From positions 22,460-86,459 of the forward strand of contig WGNK01000047.1 in assembly GCA_016124535.1 (NCBI GenBank): a DNA stretch of 64,000 nt. The letters are read 5' to 3'. Source of the stretch: Azospirillum sp. (lineage in GTDB: Bacteria > Pseudomonadota > Alphaproteobacteria > Azospirillales > Azospirillaceae). The translations under genes were made by a program, and so were the position numbers. Each line of letters starts with the position of its first letter. Position 1 is the first letter of the stretch. The notes under the pieces were generated by a model. That model saw only the letters and a list, made by a program, of their open reading frames with translations, had not been told where the DNA came from and did no database searches. Positions 37,485-46,492 of this stretch are shown here, piece after piece.

Positions 37485-38222
37485 ATGGGGTTCGGCGGCA
37501 TGTTGACGATGTTCGTGGTCGGCTTTGTCGTGGTGATCGCGATCTATCTGGTCGGCCGCGGCGTGATCTCGGTGGACCTGCGCCTGCTGGCCCGGATTCT
37601 CCGGGTCGCCATGCTGTCGCTGAGCGCGCTGGTGATGTTGGCGCTGATCGTCTCGGGCATGCTGGGGATCGCGCTCACGGTGCTCGGGCTGCTGGCGTCT
37701 CTGCTGCTCAATCATAAGGTGCTGTGGCGTCGCTTCAAGGCATCGCGAGGCCCCAGCGCCGGCAAGAGCTCCGGCATCGAAACCAGCTATCTCCGTATGA
37801 CGCTCGACCACGACAGCGGCGCGCTGTCCGGCGAGGTTTTGGCCGGCAGCCTGCAGGGCTGCCGTCTCGATCAGCTTCGGCCCGAAGATCTCAGGCGACT
37901 CCACGAGGAATGCCGTCAGGCGGATCCGCGCTCGGCGACGGTGCTGGAAGCCTATCTCGACCGCACCCAGCCGCCCGGCTGGCGCAGCACCCAGGACTCC
38001 GAAGAGCCCGGAGCGAAAGCCGGCACCGCCGCTGCCGGCGCCGGCGGCGCGATGACCACCGATGAGGCGTATCAGGTCCTGGGGCTGGAGCCGGGCGCGA
38101 CTCCGGAGGCGATCAAGGACTCCCACCGCCGGCTGATGGTGAAATTCCATCCCGACCACGGCGGCACCAGTTACCTCGCGGCCAAGATCAACCGGGCGCG
38201 CGACGTGCTTCTCAAACTTTAG
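37485..38222 (+). CDS. Membrane protein with C-terminal J-domain, copy 1
   Basis: A 245-residue protein with two or three N-terminal membrane segments (MFVVGFVVVIAIYLVG; LSLSALVMLALIVSGMLGI; ALTVLGLLASLLL), a conserved middle domain (YLRMTLDHDSGALSGEVL, RRLHEECRQADP, VLEAYLDR), an Ala/Gly linker and a C-terminal J-domain (DEAYQVLGLEPGATPEAIKD, HRRLMVKFHPDHGG). The HPD triad is intact. Membrane anchor plus C-terminal J-domain recalls mitochondrial Pam18/Tim14, which recruits Hsp70 to a membrane; the comparison rests on layout only. It is coupled to the VWA gene. Confidence 0.82.
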   Translation: MGFGGMLTMFVVGFVVVIAIYLVGRGVISVDLRLLARILRVAMLSLSALVMLALIVSGMLGIALTVLGLLASLLLNHKVLWRRFKASRGPSAGKSSGIETSYLRMTLDHDSGALSGEVLAGSLQGCRLDQLRPEDLRRLHEECRQADPRSATVLEAYLDRTQPPGWRSTQDSEEPGAKAGTAAAGAGGAMTTDEAYQVLGLEPGATPEAIKDSHRRLMVKFHPDHGGTSYLAAKINRARDVLLKL

Positions 38223-38476
38223 TGGGATAATTTCGCCGCTTCGCCGGGCCGGCCCGGCCGATCTGCGGAAGTTGACTGATTTTCGGAGGAAATCAGCCGC
38301 CGATCCGGGCTCAACCTTGGTCGGAGACGAGGAACGAAAGTATGATGATTTACCCCCAAAAGTCAAGTGCGGCAAGCGGTCGCAACTTCTTCTGCCTAAT
38401 GGACGGCCACATTGCATTTCGATTAACCTGATCTGACATAAGGGGTGCCCCTTACCAGGCTGAAGGAATCGCGATC

Positions 38477-39295
38477 ATGCTTCGGACCTCATTGCGCGAC
38501 CAAATTGCAGCAGTGGCCAGCAGTCTCAGACTGGAGAGCGTCGGTGCTTCTCTGGGCGAGTTGGTCCGGGTCGGCAAAGAGTCGGAGCGGCAGGTCAGCC
38601 AGTCGTCGTCGCGGACCGAAATCGATGCTTTCGTGCAGCGGATGGCGACCATGACCGCGTCGAAGGCGCGCCGCGGCAGGCTGGTCTTTGCCATGGACGC
38701 CACTTCCAGCCGTGAACCGAGCTGGGATCAGGCGTGCCAGATTCATGGCGAGATGTTCGAGGCGACGGAAAGCCTCGGCGGCCTCGACGTCCAGCTCGCC
38801 TATTTCCGCGGCTATTCCGAATGCCGGACCAGCCCCTGGATGAGCCAGGCGCGGGATCTGCTGCAGCGGATGGCGGCCGTGCGCTGCCAGGCCGGACAAA
38901 CCCAGATCGGCCGCATCCTGACCCAGGCGATCAAGGAAACCAAACAGGCCAAGGTCAATGCCGTCGTCTATGTCGGCGACTGCGTCGAGGAGGATTCGCG
39001 CCGGCTCGGCGATCTCGCCGGCGAACTTGGCCTGCTGGGCGTGCCGGTCTTCGTGTTCCACGAGATGGGGGATCGCGAGGCGCCCAGGGCGCGGCCGGTG
39101 TTCGAGGCGATTGCCAAGCGTTCGGGCGGCGCCTATTGTCCGTTCGATGCGTCCAGCCCCCAGCAGCTGAAAGACCTCTTGAGCGCGGTTGCGGTTTATG
39201 CCGCGGGAGGGCGACTGGCGCTGGAGCATTACGGTCGCGGCAAGGCGACCCTGGTCGGCATGCTGACCTATCAGCCGAACCCCCAGGCCGCCTGA
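38477..39295 (+). CDS. VWA-domain protein, copy 2
   Basis: A 272-residue paralogue of the protein at 36750, with clear similarity along the whole VWA domain (FAMDATSSREPSWD, AYFRGYSECR, CQAGQTQIGRIL, VVYVGDCVEED, LLSAVAVYAAGGRLALEHYG). It has about 35 extra N-terminal residues (LRDQIAAVASSLRLESVGAS). AAGGAATC precedes the ATG. The 254-base gap before it contains AT-rich sequence and likely its own promoter. The metal-site residues are kept in both copies, so both are probably functional. Confidence 0.82.
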   Translation: MLRTSLRDQIAAVASSLRLESVGASLGELVRVGKESERQVSQSSSRTEIDAFVQRMATMTASKARRGRLVFAMDATSSREPSWDQACQIHGEMFEATESLGGLDVQLAYFRGYSECRTSPWMSQARDLLQRMAAVRCQAGQTQIGRILTQAIKETKQAKVNAVVYVGDCVEEDSRRLGDLAGELGLLGVPVFVFHEMGDREAPRARPVFEAIAKRSGGAYCPFDASSPQQLKDLLSAVAVYAAGGRLALEHYGRGKATLVGMLTYQPNPQAA

Positions 39296-39328
39296 CGCAC
39301 GCGAACCCGAGAGGGGCGCGGCCTCAGC

Positions 39329-40135
39329 ATGATCTATCGGTTCCTGCTCGGCATAGCCTTGCTGCTGGGCATCTATCTTCTGACGCGCAAGATTCGGAAC
39401 TCGGAGCCGTTCGCGCTCGCGCGTGTGATGCTCTATATCTTCGGGACGTTGCTGCTCGGGATCTTTGCCTTTCTCCTGGTCGAGCGCCTGATCGGGCCGG
39501 CGATTGTGATGGGCCTCAGCATCGTCCCGGTTTTCGCCGCCTGGTACGCGATCAGACTCTATCTTCGCGCCCGCCAGAGCGAGGCCCGCCGCTGGGATGC
39601 CCCGATCGAGCCCGCCAAGCCGCCGCCGGTCGAGCCCGAGGCGGCGGCGGAGGAGGATCAGGGCGAGTCGATTTCCCGGATCGAAACGCGCTTCCTGCGC
39701 ATGACCCTGGATCACCGGACCGGGGCGGTCGAAAGTGAAATCATGCGCGGGCGGCTGCGCGGGCGCAGCCTCGACAAGCTGGTTCTGACCGAACTGCTCG
39801 GGCTGCTTGCCGAGTGCCGGAGCGGTGACCCGCAATCGACCTCGGTACTGGAGACCTATCTCGATCGCGTTCACGAGGGCGAATGGCGGGTGCTTGATGC
39901 CGCGGCAGCGGCCAAGGCCGGTGCCAACAGCGAGTCCGAGGCCCGCGCCGGCAATGGATTGATGAATGCCGAAGAGGCCTACGGCATTCTGGGGCTGCAG
40001 CCCGGTGCCTCTGCCGAGGCGATCAAGGAGGCCCACCGCCGCCTGATGGTCGCGGTGCATCCCGACCGCGGCGGTTCGACCTATCTTGCGGCCAAGATCA
40101 ACCAGGCCCGCGATGCCCTGCTCCATGCGTCATGA
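39329..40135 (+). CDS. Membrane protein with C-terminal J-domain, copy 2
   Basis: A 268-residue paralogue of the protein at 37485. It has membrane segments FLLGIALLLGIYLL, VMLYIFGTLLLGIFAFLLV and AIVMGLSIVPVFAAWYAI, a Pro/Glu linker, the same middle domain (FLRMTLDHRTGAVESEIM, LLAECRSGDP, VLETYLDR) and a J-domain (EEAYGILGLQPGASAEAIKE, HRRLMVAVHPDRGG) with intact HPD. The ends of both copies are nearly identical (TYLAAKINQARDALL against SYLAAKINRARDVLL). It follows VWA copy 2 after 33 bases. Confidence 0.82.
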   Translation: MIYRFLLGIALLLGIYLLTRKIRNSEPFALARVMLYIFGTLLLGIFAFLLVERLIGPAIVMGLSIVPVFAAWYAIRLYLRARQSEARRWDAPIEPAKPPPVEPEAAAEEDQGESISRIETRFLRMTLDHRTGAVESEIMRGRLRGRSLDKLVLTELLGLLAECRSGDPQSTSVLETYLDRVHEGEWRVLDAAAAAKAGANSESEARAGNGLMNAEEAYGILGLQPGASAEAIKEAHRRLMVAVHPDRGGSTYLAAKINQARDALLHAS

Positions 40136-40302
40136 CCCGCCGCGACCGGGACCCCCAAGCCAGTCGGGGCCATTTGGGCGGCGCATGACCCATGGGGTTG
40201 CGCAAGCCCATCCGCTGTGGCAGATAATCGCCGCCCGGTCGGTTCAGGACTGCACAGTCTGACAGCTTTCGTTTCCCCGCTACCGAGGCGTAAGAGACTT
40301 CC

Positions 40303-41172
40303 ATGAAGAAACCCGTGCGCAAGGCAGTGTTCCCGGTGGCCGGTTTGGGAACGCGATTTCTTCCCGCGACCAAGGCGATTCCGAAGGAAATGTTACCGTT
40401 GGTCGATCGGCCGCTGCTTGAGCACGCGGTCGACGAGGCGCGTGCCGCCGGCATCGAAGATTTCATCTTCGTGACCGGTCGCGGCAAGCGCGCGATCGAG
40501 GACCATTTCGACGCCGACTGGGAATTGTACAAAACGCTTCAGGAGCGCGGCAATACCGAGGCGCTGGAGGCGGTCCGCGCCTGCGAGATCGGGCCGGGCC
40601 GGCTGTTCTACACCCGCCAGCAGATGCCGCTCGGCCTCGGACACGCCGTATGGTGCGCGCGCGAGGTGGTCGGCGATGACCCGTTTGCGGTGATCCTCCC
40701 CGACGATTTCGTGGTTGCCGACAAACCCTGCCTGCAGCAGATGGTCGAAGCCTACCAGGAGGTTGGCGGCAATATCGTCGCGGTGGTCGATGTCCCCCGC
40801 GATCAGACCCAGCGCTACGGCATCCTGGATGTCGCGGCGGACGACGGCCGGCTGGCGGTGGTCGCCGGCCTGGTCGAGAAGCCGAAGCCAGCCCTGGCGC
40901 CTTCGACCCTGTCGATCATCGGCCGTTACATTTTGCAGCCCGAGGTGATGACCCATCTTGGCGACATCGGACGCGGCGCCGGCGGCGAAATCCAGCTGAC
41001 CGACGGCATGGCCCGGCTGATCGGCCATCAGCCGTTCCACGGCTTGCGCTTTTCCGGAACCCGTTACGACTGCGGCAGCAAGGTCGGCTTCCTGGAAGCC
41101 ACCCTCGCCCATGCCCTGACCCGTCCCGACATGGCCGACCAGGTCCGGGAAACCCTGAAACGCTACAGCTAA
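40303..41172 (+). CDS. galU: UTP-glucose-1-phosphate uridylyltransferase
   Basis: A 289-residue enzyme making UDP-glucose. It shows the nucleotide loop VFPVAGLGTRFLPATKAIPKE, the substrate Lys in LPLVDRPLLEHAVDEA, FAVILPDDFV and GAGGEIQLTDGM. It lies 40 bases upstream of ugd; the two carry glucose-1-phosphate to UDP-glucuronate for envelope or exopolysaccharide synthesis. Confidence 0.97.
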   Translation: MKKPVRKAVFPVAGLGTRFLPATKAIPKEMLPLVDRPLLEHAVDEARAAGIEDFIFVTGRGKRAIEDHFDADWELYKTLQERGNTEALEAVRACEIGPGRLFYTRQQMPLGLGHAVWCAREVVGDDPFAVILPDDFVVADKPCLQQMVEAYQEVGGNIVAVVDVPRDQTQRYGILDVAADDGRLAVVAGLVEKPKPALAPSTLSIIGRYILQPEVMTHLGDIGRGAGGEIQLTDGMARLIGHQPFHGLRFSGTRYDCGSKVGFLEATLAHALTRPDMADQVRETLKRYS

Positions 41173-41212
41173 GCGCTGAGCCGCCGCAGACCACGTCACG
41201 AGGAAGCAATCG

Positions 41213-42547
41213 ATGCGCGTAGCGATGATCGGCACCGGCTATGTTGGCCTGGTTTCGGGGGCTTGCTTCTCGGAGTTCGGCGTCACCGTCGTTTGCGTCG
41301 ACAAGGACGCCGCCAAGATCGAGCGGTTGCGGCAGGGCCAGATCCCGATCTATGAGCCCGGTCTGGACGAACTGGTGCATAAGAACGTCGAAGCCGGCCG
41401 GCTGTCGTTTTCGGAAAACCTGAGTGAGGCGGTCGGCCAGGCCGATGCGGTGTTCATCGCCGTTGGCACGCCGTCGCGGCGCGGTGACGGCCACGCCGAC
41501 TTGTCCTATGTCTACAGCGCCGCCGAAGAAATCGCCCGCGGGCTTACCGGCTACACCGTGGTCGTGACCAAATCGACGGTGCCGGTCGGCACCGGCCGCG
41601 AAGTCGAACGGATCATCCGGCAGGTCCGGCCCGATGCCCAGTTCGATGTCGCCTCCAACCCCGAATTCCTGCGCGAAGGCTCGGCGATCGGCGATTTCCT
41701 GCGGCCCGACCGGGTGGTGATCGGCACCGAATCGGAGGCCGCACGCGAAGTGATGCGCCGGCTCTATCGGCCGCTCTACCTGATCGAGACCCCGATCGTG
41801 ATGACCGGGCTGGAAACCGCCGAGCTGATCAAATACGCCGCCAACAGCTTCCTCGCGACCAAGATCACCTTCATCAACGAGATTGCGGATCTGTGCGAGG
41901 CGGTTGGCGCCGATGTCCACGACGTGGCCCGCGGCATCGGGCTGGACGGCCGGATCGGCCGCAAATTTCTCCATCCGGGCCCAGGCTACGGCGGCTCCTG
42001 CTTTCCCAAAGATACCCTGGCCCTGGTCCGCACCGCCCAGACCAAAGGGGCCCCGCTGCGCATCGTCGAGACCGTGGTCGAGGTCAACGACAAGCGCAAG
42101 CGTCAGATGGCGGCGCGAATCATCGGCGCCTGCGGCGGTTCGGTCGAAGGACGGGTCATCGCGGTACTCGGGGTTACCTTCAAGCCCAATACCGACGACA
42201 TGCGCGACAGCCCCTCGCTGGCGATCGTGCCGGAACTGCAGCAGGCCGGCGCCACCGTGCGAGCCTTCGATCCCGCCGGCATGACCGAGGCGGCGCGGTT
42301 GCTCCCCGGCGTGATCTGGTGCCGGAATGCTTACGAGGCCCTGGACGGCGCCGACGCGGTCACCTACCTGACCGAATGGAATGAATTCCGCGCACTCGAC
42401 CTGGAGCAGATGCGCGCGCTGATGCGAAATCCGGTGGTGATCGATCTGCGGAACATTTGCAACCCTGAGGAAATGGCCGCCGCAGGCTTTTCGTATACCT
42501 CGGTCGGCCGTCCTCAGCCGGCAGTCCCGCCAACCGCAGCCGGCTGA
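41213..42547 (+). CDS. ugd: UDP-glucose 6-dehydrogenase
   Basis: A 444-residue NAD-dependent enzyme oxidising UDP-glucose to UDP-glucuronate. The N-terminal Rossmann motif is MIGTGYVGLVSGACFSEFG, the catalytic Cys lies in GPGYGGSCFPKDT, with AANSFLATKITFINEIADLC and GVTFKPNTDDMRDSPSL in the C-terminal domain. It is the second gene after galU. A short GC hairpin at 42609-42624 separates it from the convergent cheZ. Confidence 0.97.
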   Translation: MRVAMIGTGYVGLVSGACFSEFGVTVVCVDKDAAKIERLRQGQIPIYEPGLDELVHKNVEAGRLSFSENLSEAVGQADAVFIAVGTPSRRGDGHADLSYVYSAAEEIARGLTGYTVVVTKSTVPVGTGREVERIIRQVRPDAQFDVASNPEFLREGSAIGDFLRPDRVVIGTESEAAREVMRRLYRPLYLIETPIVMTGLETAELIKYAANSFLATKITFINEIADLCEAVGADVHDVARGIGLDGRIGRKFLHPGPGYGGSCFPKDTLALVRTAQTKGAPLRIVETVVEVNDKRKRQMAARIIGACGGSVEGRVIAVLGVTFKPNTDDMRDSPSLAIVPELQQAGATVRAFDPAGMTEAARLLPGVIWCRNAYEALDGADAVTYLTEWNEFRALDLEQMRALMRNPVVIDLRNICNPEEMAAAGFSYTSVGRPQPAVPPTAAG

Positions 42548-42624
42548 CCGGACACAGCGGCTTAATCCGCCGCCGCGGCAGCCCCGGACCTGAACCAAGC
42601 CCAGGCTTCCCCGAACAGCCGGGG

Positions 42625-43821
42625 TTAGCCAAACAGCGCGTCGATCGCTGATTGGTCAAGCGGCCCCCCGGCCGGTTCGGCCGGAGGCGCAGGCGGCTTG
42701 GGTTTAGCCTTGGCGGCGGGCGTCACAGCAGCCGCTGGCGCTGGTTTGGCGGCCGGCGGTTTTGCTGGGGCCGCCGGCGGCTTGGCGGCCGGAGGCGGCC
42801 CGTCGAACAGCGCATCGATATCCGACTGGCTATGCTTGGGTTTGGCCGCCGGCGGCTTGGCGGCCGGAGGCGGCGCATCGAACAGCGCATCGATATCCGA
42901 CTGGCTCTGCTGCGGCTTGGCCGCCGGCGGCTTGGCGGCCGGAGGCGGCGCATCGAACAGCGCATCGATATCCGACTGGTCCTGCTGCGGCTTGGCGGCT
43001 GGAGCCGGCACGTCGAACAGCGCGTCGATGTCGCTCTGGCTCTGTTGCGGTTTGGCCGCCGGCTTCGGCGCAGCGACCGGCAGATCCCAATCGTCGTCGG
43101 CCAGATCGGAGGCCGCCCCCCCGAACATCCGGTCGACGTCGCTCTGGCTGACCCCCATGCCGTCGAGTTGCGGCCCCGACAGCAGATGAGCGTCCTCGCG
43201 CTGGTCGACCAGGGTGTCCGTGGTGGCGGTGACGCCCTCGATGCCCCAGATGCCGATCATTGCGGTAATGCGCTGCTCGATATAGCGCAGTGCATTGATG
43301 ACCTTGCTGGTGCGCTGCCCGGTCAGGTCCTGGAAAGAGCAGGCGGTGAAGATCGCATTGACATCCGATTCGATCTGGCCGGCCAGTTCCGCGTCGCCAC
43401 CATTCTGGCGCAGGCGCGATGCCACCTCCATCATCCGTTCGGCGGCGTTGAGGATTTCGTTGGAGGCGCGTTCGGTCGAGATGACAATGGCGTCAAGTTC
43501 GTTGGTCGCGGTCAGGATGCGGTTGTCGTCGCTGTCTTCGGGGCGCAGGGCCGCGACTTCGCGGCGAGCCTGCTCGATCGAGGCCGCCATTTCCATCAGT
43601 TCCCGGCGCAGTACCGCGACCCGATTGGCGGCTTCAATGGCCTCGGTATGCTGCTGCCAGGACTCCCGGAACTCGTGCAGCATGGTCCGGATATCCTGAT
43701 GCGCAGCCCCCATCGCCCGCCGCTGGCAACGGCGCAGAAATGCACGTCCTTTGGCGCTTCGGGCAATCGTTTCCTCGATATGCTCGAATTCGTCGTCGGA
43801 CAGCTGCGGGAGCTGCTCCAC
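42625..43821 (-). CDS. cheZ: CheZ-type CheY phosphatase with repeated CheY-binding-like tail
   Basis: A 398-residue protein. The N-terminal 220 residues form the CheZ helical bundle; the catalytic motif ACSFQDLTGQR has the phosphatase Gln169. The C-terminal half is a Pro/Ala/Lys linker carrying six copies of a short peptide: SQSDVDRMF (about 225), SQSDIDALF or DQSDIDALF four times, and DQSAIDALFG at the end. These resemble the CheY-binding C terminus of E. coli CheZ (SQDQVDDLLDSLGF) and the FliM N terminus (LSQAEIDALL). GTG 43821 is chosen because GGAGG lies 8 bases upstream; a TTG at 43836 would overlap cheY. The gene follows cheY by four bases. Confidence 0.88.
   Translation of the reverse strand: MEQLPQLSDDEFEHIEETIARSAKGRAFLRRCQRRAMGAAHQDIRTMLHEFRESWQQHTEAIEAANRVAVLRRELMEMAASIEQARREVAALRPEDSDDNRILTATNELDAIVISTERASNEILNAAERMMEVASRLRQNGGDAELAGQIESDVNAIFTACSFQDLTGQRTSKVINALRYIEQRITAMIGIWGIEGVTATTDTLVDQREDAHLLSGPQLDGMGVSQSDVDRMFGGAASDLADDDWDLPVAAPKPAAKPQQSQSDIDALFDVPAPAAKPQQDQSDIDALFDAPPPAAKPPAAKPQQSQSDIDALFDAPPPAAKPPAAKPKHSQSDIDALFDGPPPAAKPPAAPAKPPAAKPAPAAAVTPAAKAKPKPPAPPAEPAGGPLDQSAIDALFG
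42795..43042. repeat. In-gene tandem repeat encoding SQSDIDALFD linkers
   Basis: Near-identical units of about 75 bases (25 residues) repeat in the cheZ 3' half; units at about 42841-42912 and 42913-42984 are almost the same. They are in frame and encode the peptide array, so this is not a CRISPR. Confidence 0.8.
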
Positions 43822-43825
43822 CGCC

Positions 43826-44191
43826 CTAGCCTCCAAGGACGGCGTGGATCTTCATCTTCAAGGTCTCGGCATTGAACGGCTTGACGATGTAGTTGTTGAC
43901 GCCGGCCTGTTTTGCCGCAATCACGTTCTCGGTTTTGCTTTCCGCGGTCACCATGATGAACGGCGTCGCGTTGAGCTTGACGTCGGCCCTGATCTCCTTG
44001 AGCAGCTGCAGGCCGGTCATCGGCTCCATGTTCCAGTCGGAGATCACCAGGCCATACTTGGCCTCGCGCATCTTTTGCAGAGCAGTAACGCCATCCCCCG
44101 CCTCATCGACGTCGGTGTAGCCGATCTGGCTCAACAGGTTGCGCACGATCCGCCGCATTGTGGCGTAATCATCGACGACGAGAATCTTCAT
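43826..44191 (-). CDS. cheY: Chemotaxis response regulator CheY
   Basis: A 121-residue single receiver domain. It has the acidic pair VVDDYATMRRIVRNLL, phospho-acceptor Asp in LVISDWNMEPMTG, MVTAES and the lysine in YIVKPFN. The sequence MRRIVRNLLSQIGY and SDWNM are those of flagellar-motor CheY. It is co-transcribed with cheZ, so signal and signal removal are made together. No kinase or receptor gene is adjacent. Confidence 0.95.
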   Translation of the reverse strand: MKILVVDDYATMRRIVRNLLSQIGYTDVDEAGDGVTALQKMREAKYGLVISDWNMEPMTGLQLLKEIRADVKLNATPFIMVTAESKTENVIAAKQAGVNNYIVKPFNAETLKMKIHAVLGG

Positions 44192-44349
44192 CGGGTGTCT
44201 CCGATCCCTTGCATGCTAAAGCCCCAATCGGGTGTCGCCCAGACAGGCAGGACGCGTGGGTTATGCCGCTCATACCTCATCATTCTACCGATGCAGTATT
44301 GCCTGAAATCTTTGCCTCTGTCATCTGCCGGTGTCGCGGCTCCCGGCAG

Positions 44350-46380
44350 TCACGACCCGAGCGGCCGGGTCGCCTGATCGAGCCAGGCGGCGGTCGCCCG
44401 GTCCAACCGCGGGGTCAGAATACGGCGGACGCGCGCGTGATAGTCATCAAGCCAGTCTCGCTCGGCACGGTCGAGCCGCTCGGCAACAATCAACCGCCGG
44501 TCGATCGGCACCAGAGTCAGCGTCTCAAACGACAGCATCGGACGGACCGGTGCCGAGAACTCCCGACAGGCCTCGACCGCGACCAGATTTTCGATTCGAA
44601 TGCCGTAGGCGCCCGATTTATAGTAGCCCGGCTCGTTCGACAGAATCATGCCCGGCTGAAGCGCGACCGGATTGTGCATCTTGGAGATGCGCTGCGGCCC
44701 CTCGTGAACACTCAGATAGCTGCCGACGCCATGTCCGGTGCCGTGATCATAGTCGAGCCCGGCCTGCCACAGCGGCCGCCGCGCCAGACTGTCGAGATGG
44801 GTGCCGGTGGTGCCCTGGGGAAACCGCACGGTGGCCAGGGCAATGTGCCCCTTGAGTACAAGCGTGAAGTGCTCGCGCATTTCGGCACTCGGCTCGCCGA
44901 TCGCAACCGTGCGCGTCACATCGGTGGTGCCGTCGAGATACTGGGCGCCGCTGTCGAGCAGGAAGAGCTCGCCGCGCTCAAGTCTCCGCCCGCCGTCCGG
45001 TCCGACCCGGTAATGAACCACCGCCGCGTTGGGACCCGACGCGGCGATGGTCTCAAAGCTGGTATCGCGGAACAGGTCGCCCTCGCGGCGAAGTCCGAGC
45101 AGGCGGCCGGCCGCCTCGCCTTCGGTCAGCCCGCCGCCGGGGGGTTGACTCTCGAGCCAGCGCAGGAAGCGCACCAGGGCGATACCGTCGCGCCGATGGG
45201 CGCTGCGGATGCCGTCCAGCTCGACCGGGTTCTTGCGCGCCTTGACCAGGAGGCAGGGATCGGCCTCGCGCACGATCAGCGCGCCGGCCAGATGCAGGCG
45301 GTCGAAAATCCAGGCCGCCGAAGCGGTCGGATCCAGCAGCACTCTGGCCCCGGACGAACCGAAACCATCCAGAGCCGCTCCCAGCGCCTCGCCCGGATGC
45401 ACCCGGACCTGGCCGGCAAACCCCGCCAGGGTTGCGGGCAACAGTTTGCGCCGGTCGACGAACAGGTCAACCGAACCATCGGCCAGGGCGATCGCGAAGG
45501 CCAGCGGCACCGGCGTATGGGGCACGTCACCGCCGCGAATATTGAGCAGCCAGGCGATGGAGTCCGGCTGGGTCAGCACCGCGGCGGCAACGCCCCGGGC
45601 CGCGAGCGTCTGGGCCAGCTCGGTGCATTTGTCTGCGCTGCTGCGACCGGCGAAGCGCAGATCGTGGGGCACCACCGGCGCCAGCGGCGGCGGCGGCTGG
45701 TCGCCCCAGATCTGGTCGATCGGGTTGTGTTCGCAGGCGATCAGGTCGATACCGGCCGGGCCGATCGCGGTGCGCGCCTTTTCGACCCAGTCAGCAGTGT
45801 GCAGCCAGGGATCATAGCCGATCCGGCCGCCCCGCGGCAGGGCGGCGGTCAGCCACTCGGCGTGGGGTTCATCGACCAGATGGCGAAATTCGAACAGTTC
45901 GGCCGGCGCCTCGGCGCGAACCTGCAGCGTGTAGCGGCCGTCGACGAAGATCGCCGCCCGATCGCGCAGCACGAACGCCAGTCCGGCCGAACCGGTGAAT
46001 CCGGTCAACCAGGCCAGGCGCTGCGCCCGCGCCGAGACGTATTCGCCCTGGTGCTCGTCGGCGCGCGGCACGACGAAGCCGGCGAGCTGCCGACGCCCAA
46101 GTTCAAGGCGTAGCGCCGCGAGGCGGCCGGCGCGATCGCCGGCGGCACCGGGATCACCGATCGCCGCCCGGTCGCGCAGCCGGCGCAACCGGGTCGCCAG
46201 TTCGCCGTCATGGGGGACGTTCAGCAGGTCGAGCCAGCGATCGGGGTCAAGGTCGGCGGGCGCCGCGGCGACCCCGGCGATCACCGCGGCCAGGCCCTCG
46301 ACCGGCTCGGAATGCCCGAGCTGCCGCCACAGTGCGCCCAGACGGGGATCGCCGAGCCCCTCGGCGTAACCGTATCTCAC
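44350..46380 (-). CDS. Aminopeptidase P (Xaa-Pro aminopeptidase, M24B)
   Basis: A 676-residue metallopeptidase removing an N-terminal residue before proline. The creatinase-type N-terminal domain begins at RLAALRLELGRRQLAGFVVP with PRADEHQGEYV; the catalytic domain has the metal ligands in LLDSGAQYLDGTTDVTRTV, TGHGVGSYLSVHEGP, and LSNEPGYYKSGAYGIRIENL. An unusual 82-residue N-terminal extension precedes the normal start. GTG 46380 has no good ribosome site; a TTG before RRLRDRAAIGD would give the family-typical length, so the start is uncertain. Confidence 0.9.
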   Translation of the reverse strand: MRYGYAEGLGDPRLGALWRQLGHSEPVEGLAAVIAGVAAAPADLDPDRWLDLLNVPHDGELATRLRRLRDRAAIGDPGAAGDRAGRLAALRLELGRRQLAGFVVPRADEHQGEYVSARAQRLAWLTGFTGSAGLAFVLRDRAAIFVDGRYTLQVRAEAPAELFEFRHLVDEPHAEWLTAALPRGGRIGYDPWLHTADWVEKARTAIGPAGIDLIACEHNPIDQIWGDQPPPPLAPVVPHDLRFAGRSSADKCTELAQTLAARGVAAAVLTQPDSIAWLLNIRGGDVPHTPVPLAFAIALADGSVDLFVDRRKLLPATLAGFAGQVRVHPGEALGAALDGFGSSGARVLLDPTASAAWIFDRLHLAGALIVREADPCLLVKARKNPVELDGIRSAHRRDGIALVRFLRWLESQPPGGGLTEGEAAGRLLGLRREGDLFRDTSFETIAASGPNAAVVHYRVGPDGGRRLERGELFLLDSGAQYLDGTTDVTRTVAIGEPSAEMREHFTLVLKGHIALATVRFPQGTTGTHLDSLARRPLWQAGLDYDHGTGHGVGSYLSVHEGPQRISKMHNPVALQPGMILSNEPGYYKSGAYGIRIENLVAVEACREFSAPVRPMLSFETLTLVPIDRRLIVAERLDRAERDWLDDYHARVRRILTPRLDRATAAWLDQATRPLGS

Positions 46381-46492
46381 CGCGATTCTCGATCGTAGAT
46401 CAAAAGCATGGAGCCAAACCTAGAACGGACCGCCCTGGGTTACAAGCCCGCCTGCGGCCTCAATCGTGCGGCTTCGGGGCCGGGGCCGCAGA

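Noticed and set aside
42723..43060. Regular DNA repeats that could suggest a CRISPR array
   Set aside because: The units are in frame with cheZ, directly adjacent without unique spacers, and encode a repeated peptide.
44158..46113. A 651-codon plus-strand frame across the aminopeptidase gene
   Set aside because: Shadow of the real minus-strand gene, with no recognisable motif.
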